A DNA stretch of 64,000 nucleotides from Nicotiana tabacum (lineage: Eukaryota > Streptophyta > Magnoliopsida > Solanales > Solanaceae), in NCBI RefSeq assembly GCF_000715075.1, contig NC_134082.1:211181948-211245947 (forward strand), given 5' to 3'. Of the stretch, positions 58,899-64,000 are shown piece by piece. Position numbers and translations under genes: made by a program. The notes beneath the pieces were generated by a model that had not been told where the DNA came from, did no database searches, and saw nothing but the letters and a program-made list of their open reading frames with translations. The first letter of the stretch is position 1, and each line of letters starts with the position of its first letter.

Positions 58899-61800
58899 TG
58901 TAGACATATAATTTTTGACCCTCCCCTAGATTTTACTCTTTTTAGCATTTAAATACTTAGTTTAGGTCAAATATAGTTATTTCAACTAATTTTGACTCTT
59001 TTACATTATTTTTGGCACAAAAACGAAAATTAAAAAAAAATAGTTTCATTAATATTTTGTAGTCATACTATTTTACTAGGATTTTTATTTTACATAATCT
59101 TGAAAAATACCAAAATAGTTTCATAGCATAATATTATTTGTTTTAATTAATTATGATTAGTTTTATATTTTTATTTTATAAATTTTATATCATTTTTCAA
59201 AAGGAAGAGTGAGTTTTTGGTAGGGGTGGAAATTCGGTATTTCGGTTCGGTATTTACGAATTTCGGTTCGGTATTTCAGTATTCGGTTTATTAATTGTAT
59301 ATACCAAATACCATACCAAAATATTTCGGTACGGTTCGGTATTTCTTAATTTGGTTCGGTAAATAATCAATGCTAACAGTGCACATGCACAACTGAAACT
59401 TTCACTGTGAATTGTGAAAGAATCTGCTCTGAACTATAAAGAATAGAGAATTGAGTTATTAATCAAAGTATAGGCTAAAACACCAAATAACTCCAGTGCA
59501 CTGCAAAGTGCAAACTGAAATTTTTTGGGCGTTGGGGCTGGGGCTGGGAATTAGAATTATAGGCCAAAGGGTCGATGGGCTGAGGCTGGGTTATTAAGAA
59601 ATTAGAAATTAGAGTGGGCTAGGTAGATGGGCTGGGGTTGGGTATTAAATAAAGAAAGGTTTGGGCTTGGACGTTGGGGCTGGGGCGATGGGCAGTGGGC
59701 TGGGTTATTAAGAAAATATCTTTTGAAAATCGGTATTTCGGTATACCGAAATACCGAAATTTCAGAATTTTAATACCGAGGACCGTACCGAAATACCGAA
59801 ATTGCAATACCGAATTAGACCGAAATACCGAAAAAATCCGAAACCGAAATACCGAATTATTTCGGTTCGGTTCGGAATTCGGTTTTTCGGATTTTATGTC
59901 CACCCCTAGTTTTTGGGTTAGTTTATCACATTTTTAATGAGAAAGGTCCATTTTTAATCTTTTGGCCCAATTTTTAAGCCCAGCAAGACCTAACTCATTA
60001 CCCCTTCTTCTTTAAACCCTTACACCCCAACCCTAAGGTCTGCTTCTTGAACCTTAGACTACAACACAAAAAAAAACTAGACCTAGACTTGGAAGAAAAA
60101 CCCTAGAGACCACCTGAACTTCAGAACTCGACGAACACACCCAAAAACACCCATGACTACCTTCTTTTTCTTCTTCAGCTAGAGAACACCCCTAACCAAA
60201 AGAACCAACCAGCCGCCCAATACCAACAGACCCCTCACTTCACAAATACCAACGAGAAGAAGCAGATCGCCGGACACCCTAAGCTCCAAACGCCGAAAAT
60301 CTCCAGACCCATCAATCAGCCATGGACCCTTAGGAAAAACTCTAATATTCAGCCGCAACACACACATACACAAAGAAACGAAAAAAAAAAGGAATACTGG
60401 AGAGAGGAAACGAAATAGAGAAATAAAAGAATGGGGAAAATGTTCTTTGTTATGTTGTTACACTTTTAAAGGGTTGTAAATTTCCACCTCAAGAATCTGT
60501 TGAGGAGTGCATAAAAAATATATGCTCCCTAATCTTAGTGTCTCAAGTAGAAGGCTCGTTTCCTTACTTATATGGTAAAGTACCTCTTGTACTCTTTCAT
60601 CGGACGCAGAAACAGAGTTAAAGTTCGATTTTTTTTATCGGAGTTCATTGTTTGAGCTCATGTAGAGTTTCAGTCCGTTTTTGGTTCGGAGATCCGTCGA
60701 GGATCGAAATTTTATTTTAGCTGCCGATTCGGATTACTTTTTGAGGTTAATTTCGTGGTTCGCGGTCGACGCTCCTGCTGCGACTTCACTTTTCGGTCCG
60801 TATTTTGCTGTAATCGAGTTCTTATTAATATTATCGAGGTCTTATTCTAAACTCTTCGTCTTTTACCATTTCTTATGTGAATGTTCTGTGTTGGTTAGTT
60901 GTCACATTTTGGTTGCTATTAAGTGATATTACAGTGTTAATTTCAAATTTGTTTGAGTTGATTCTTTGTTTTAAATCTTTTATTATAAGAAAGTAGTTAA
61001 ATTTCACGTTATTCTTTGCAAATCTGTGCTAACATGGATCATGTGAGCTTGTATGAAATTGTAAGCAAACAAATGTTCTTTCAAATTGAGTGAGCTAGCG
61101 TAGTATTCATTTTCCCTTTTTGTTTACCATTTTTTTAAAAAAAAAATTCATTCATCATCTCTTTGTTTGCGTGGTTATTAGTTTCACGTGATGGATGCTT
61201 TGTTGATTATCTGTTTTGGACATTAGAATTGGAAAGGAAGAGTGGGGGAAGGCCAAAGCGCATTAGTAGTTAATTTGTTCTCATTCTTTAGGAATTGGGT
61301 TTAGTCAAACACATGAAATGAGGAAGCCAAAAGAAAAAATGATCATGAAATAAGTTTTATATACTTTAGCTTAAGTTTATTTCTATTTTGTTTTATATAC
61401 TTTAGCTTAAGTTTATTTCTATTTTTCTTAATCGTTAGGAGAATGTTTAGGACGATCACACACGGGTAGGCAAGCCTTAGGATTTTGTTAATTTCGAGGC
61501 GAGAGGTTGTTCCCTTAGTTAAATTTATCCAGGGAATGCCCCGAAGAATTTGTATATATTTTATCCGGGGTATGCTCCGTAGTATCATGTATTTGGAGGC
61601 CATGACGAACTTCCTGGAAAAGTATAGTATATATTAGTATGTAGGATTTTACATTTATTTTCTTATTTTATTTTCTTTTGGTTAGGTGGGGACGACCTCG
61701 AACCTCTATTGTATTTATTTTCTTTTCTGTGTTTATACCTCAATTTGAATATTTTAAATGCCAACCTGATCAAGTATGCAACCGTACTAGTTACGGGACT

Positions 61801-62087
61801 TGAGGAGTGCCTAACACCTTCTCTCCGAGTCAAATGAACCCCCTTACCCGAATCTCTGGTGCAGACTTAGTTTGGAGTCCAAATTGTTTTAAAGGAAAAA
61901 TTATTTTTTTAAAACGGTGACCTGGCACACCGAAATCAAATGTCAGGTGGCGACTCTGAGTTATTTCCTTTTGAACAAATTTTTGTCACTTTCTAATTGA
62001 AAATCCTTTCGAGCTTTACTAAATCTTTTTATCCATTTTTAAGAGGGTATAGTGAGGTTTGATAAAAAAAAAAAGGGGGGTGTGACA
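58899..62087 (+). mobile_element. 5' LTR of a second Tat-type retrotransposon
   Basis: Starts TGTAGACATATAATT and ends GGGTGTGACA, then a 4-nt spacer and a primer site as in the minus-strand element. The length of about 3.2 kb includes a 688-bp hAT insertion. The left boundary rests on the TG start and on the break in the older LTR, so it is less certain than the right one. Confidence 0.7.
59221..59908. mobile_element. hAT-type non-autonomous element built of TTCGGTATTTCGG repeats
   Basis: Ends TAGGGGTGGA and TCCACCCCTA (inverted, near-perfect) with an 8-bp target duplication GTTTTTGG (59213-59220 and 59909-59916). Both sides carry many TTCGGTAT / ATACCGAA words in opposite orientation, giving a long fold-back. 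ORFs 59619-59937 are artefacts. Confidence 0.85.
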
Positions 62088-62091
62088 TCTC

Positions 62092-62110
62092 TGGCGACTC
62101 CGCAGGGGAC
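62092..62110 (+). other. Primer binding site of the second Tat-type element
   Basis: TGGCGACTCCGCAGGGGAC, four nt after the LTR end. It matches the minus-strand element's site at the first nine positions and most of the remainder, so the same or a closely related tRNA is implied. Confidence 0.75.
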
Positions 62111-62715
62111 AAGTAGGTTCGAGCTAGTACTATGATCTTGTTGGCTTTTAGAATATTTGGTTGAGGTTTCTGTGCTTTTTCATTAGCTTTACTTGATTTT
62201 TATTTTGTTTTTATATTTTTGCTATTATTTGCTAGTTGCTTATGTGTTTACAGTTTTTGCTTTATATGTTTACTGCTTTAGAACTGTCATCATTTGCACA
62301 ACCCCGAGTCTTCTTTCTGCAACAAGTCTTCAGAAGTACGTTTGAGCGTACACGGCCTTTTTGTGAGTCACCTGTGTCTTTAGGGGGGTGGCGTGGGAGC
62401 GTGGAGTGGGCGGATAGTTAGAGCAGCCGTCATCGACCATGTGCCGCCCCGAATTGCCTTGTCTAGTGAACCCCAACCGTAGGTCAGCCTTTAGGTCATA
62501 CTTATGTGCATCATATCATTCAAACCTAACAGGGTTCGGTCCCAGGCACCGTGTCCCGCTGTAGGAGGCCTACCTAAATTATGTCAAAATGGGCTTATGG
62601 CCCAAAAAGACATTTAATCATCCCTATGTGCTACATGTTGCATCTCTTTAGTGGTAAAAGGGTCATTTGGCGGACCAAGGTTATTTGAGGGTGAAATATA
62701 AAATGAAGTAGATGA

Positions 62716-63060
62716 TTTTACACTTTCCCATTATTTTCTAAAAACGAAAAAGAAAATCCAAAAAGATTTTATACTTTTCCATTATTTTCCAAAAAGACAA
62801 AAAAAAAATTGAAAATAGAAAATCCAAAATGATTTTACACTTTCCCCATTATTTTCCAAAAAATGAAATAGAAAATCCAAAAAAAAATTTACACTTTTCC
62901 ATTATTTTTCAAAAAAAAACAAAATTCAAAAAAAAGGAGAAAAAGAAAATCCAAAAAGATTTTACATCTTTTATCATTTTCCAAAAAATTCAAAAAAAAG
63001 GGAGAAAATGAAAATCCAAAAAGATTTTACATTTTCCACCATTTCTCAAAAGGACAAAAA
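62716..63060 (+). repeat. AT-rich tandem repeat in the leader, about 6 units
   Basis: Units begin GATTTTACACTTT or GATTTTACATTTT (about 62716, 62766, 62832, 62888, 62959, 63023), each ending in a GAAAATCCAAAA run; spacing about 50-70 bp. Purine-rich in the element sense. Confidence 0.8.
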
Positions 63061-63117
63061 ATGGGTTTCCCAAATTAGTTGCATTTTTTAAGCTTTCCTC
63101 CATGTCCGATCTTCCCG

Positions 63118-63168
63118 AACTACGCGAACCTGATTCTCGTCTTTCGGGATGGGATACGTAGGCAACCC
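63118..63168 (+). repeat. Recurrent structured motif, plus-strand element copy 1
   Basis: GAACTACG ... TGATTC ... GATACGTAGGCAACCC. The outer pair CTACG (63120-63124) / CGTAG (63157-63161) is perfect, and the inner region can form a 7-bp stem with two or three wobble pairs. A second copy is at 63940-63986. Minus-strand copies lie at 34193-34243, 36786-36828, 44697-44743 and 47341-47392. Confidence 0.75.
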
Positions 63169-63234
63169 ACGTAGAGTCAGGTCTTCCTAGTAAGTTTTAG
63201 GTTCTTGGCTTTGCGGGGTCTTAGCCAAATCTTG

Positions 63235-63640
63235 CATGTCTAGCCACTTTTTGTCACATCAGCCATTCTTGTAAAATGGGATCATTTTCGCAAAAGTGGT
63301 TCAATAACCCATGTCTTAGGATCTTAAGTCCACAACTAGGTGTCATATTACTTTAAGGTCCGTCCTTATTGTGTTTGTATCTTTAGCCACTTCTAGCCAT
63401 GTCGGTCGTTTTTGCAAAATGGGTCATTCTTGCAAATTAATTTTGGGCCATGATTATTAGGAGTTTGATTTCATATAAGCCTTAGTGAAGTATATTTTCA
63501 TGTCTTAGAGGTCACCTTTGTTGAGTTTGTATCTCTAGCCATTTTTTGCCATATCGGCTATTTTTGCAAAATGGGTCATTTCTGCAAATTAATTTTTAGG
63601 CCATGATTGGTTGGAGTTTGAGTCCATGAACTTTATTTAG
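63235..63640 (+). repeat. Three-copy repeat of about 145-150 bp in the leader
   Basis: A block with TAGCCACTTTTTGTCACATC, GCAAAATGGGTCATT and GTTTGATTTCATATAAG-like words starts near 63239, 63382 and 63533. The element runs off the right edge at 64000. Confidence 0.7.
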
Positions 63641-64000
63641 TCTTATTTAGGCATGGATTCATTTGCAATAGCTTGAGCATGACAGACGCCCCAAGACCAT
63701 TCTAGTCAAGACCATTGCATGCACGAGCTGGCTGAAGAAACTTTTTATTTTTTAGTCTATTTTATGTTATCTTTAAATTATTAGTCTTGTACAGTAGTAT
63801 CGAGTCTGTCAGTCTAGTTAAGATTTTCGAGTCTTTTGTTATATTACTTCCTGTTTTGTATTTGAAAAACCAAAAAAATTATAAATGAAAAGTTCAAAAG
63901 ATTTTTATTTTTAGTTTATTTGTCCATTACCTTTTTCAGAACTACGCTTGATCTGATTCATGAGGGACATAATACGTAGGCAACCTACATAGGGTTCGAT

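Overview
The window is nuclear DNA from a flowering plant, most likely a Solanaceae species and probably Nicotiana-like. The evidence is two multi-exon genes with plant splice signals, AT-rich introns, and a dense nested landscape of Ty1/copia, Ty3/gypsy (Tat/Ogre type), hAT, Stowaway, Harbinger and MULE-type elements. The lineage call is inference from recognised protein and repeat families. No bacterial, organellar, rRNA or complete tRNA genes were seen. Transposable elements account for most of the sequence.

Two host genes are supported, both on the + strand. Gene 1 (7265-15146, 11 coding exons, 375 aa) is a GT14/DUF266 'core-2/I-branching' type glycosyltransferase, a type II Golgi-style membrane protein. 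One intron has a GC-AG boundary, and its 3.07 kb intron 8 is swollen by two MULE-like non-autonomous elements. Gene 2 (52893-57349, 6 exons, 783 aa) is a raffinose synthase (GH36, RFS5 type) with ABRE-like motifs close to its TATA box. Their separation of about 38 kb is almost entirely transposon-derived.

Layout. 1-116: end of a gypsy-type LTR. 117-1203: tandem AT-rich repeats. 1204-4194: solo LTR with a 5-bp target duplication. 4195-7264: intergenic sequence and gene 1 promoter. 7265-15146: gene 1. 15147-20955: mosaic of small DNA transposons with target duplications (hAT 15635-16676 with a nested Stowaway, Harbinger-like 17237-17630, hAT 18140-18542). 20956-30166: a direct duplication (20981-22879 and 28101-29785) flanking a rearranged copia cluster. 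30167-51563: a 21.4-kb Tat/Ogre-like retrotransposon on the minus strand, with long LTRs, a perfect 5-bp target duplication, PBS, PPT, an extra ORF1, gag, protease, RT, two RNase H domains and integrase, broken by stops and frameshifts. 51569-57349: gene 2 and its promoter. 57717-58898: a gypsy LTR fragment (minus). 58899-64000: 5' LTR, PBS and leader of a second Tat-type element on the plus strand, running off the window, with a hAT element nested in its LTR.

The most interesting unexplained signal is a roughly 50-nt motif found six times in the non-coding parts of the two Tat-type elements, always in sense orientation. It has a conserved outer pair (CTACG/CGTAG, including a compensated pair) and an inner stem whose sequence changes while pairing is largely kept. 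A G-patch-like segment downstream of the Tat protease and a tRNA T-arm-like extension of the primer binding site are also worth a second look.
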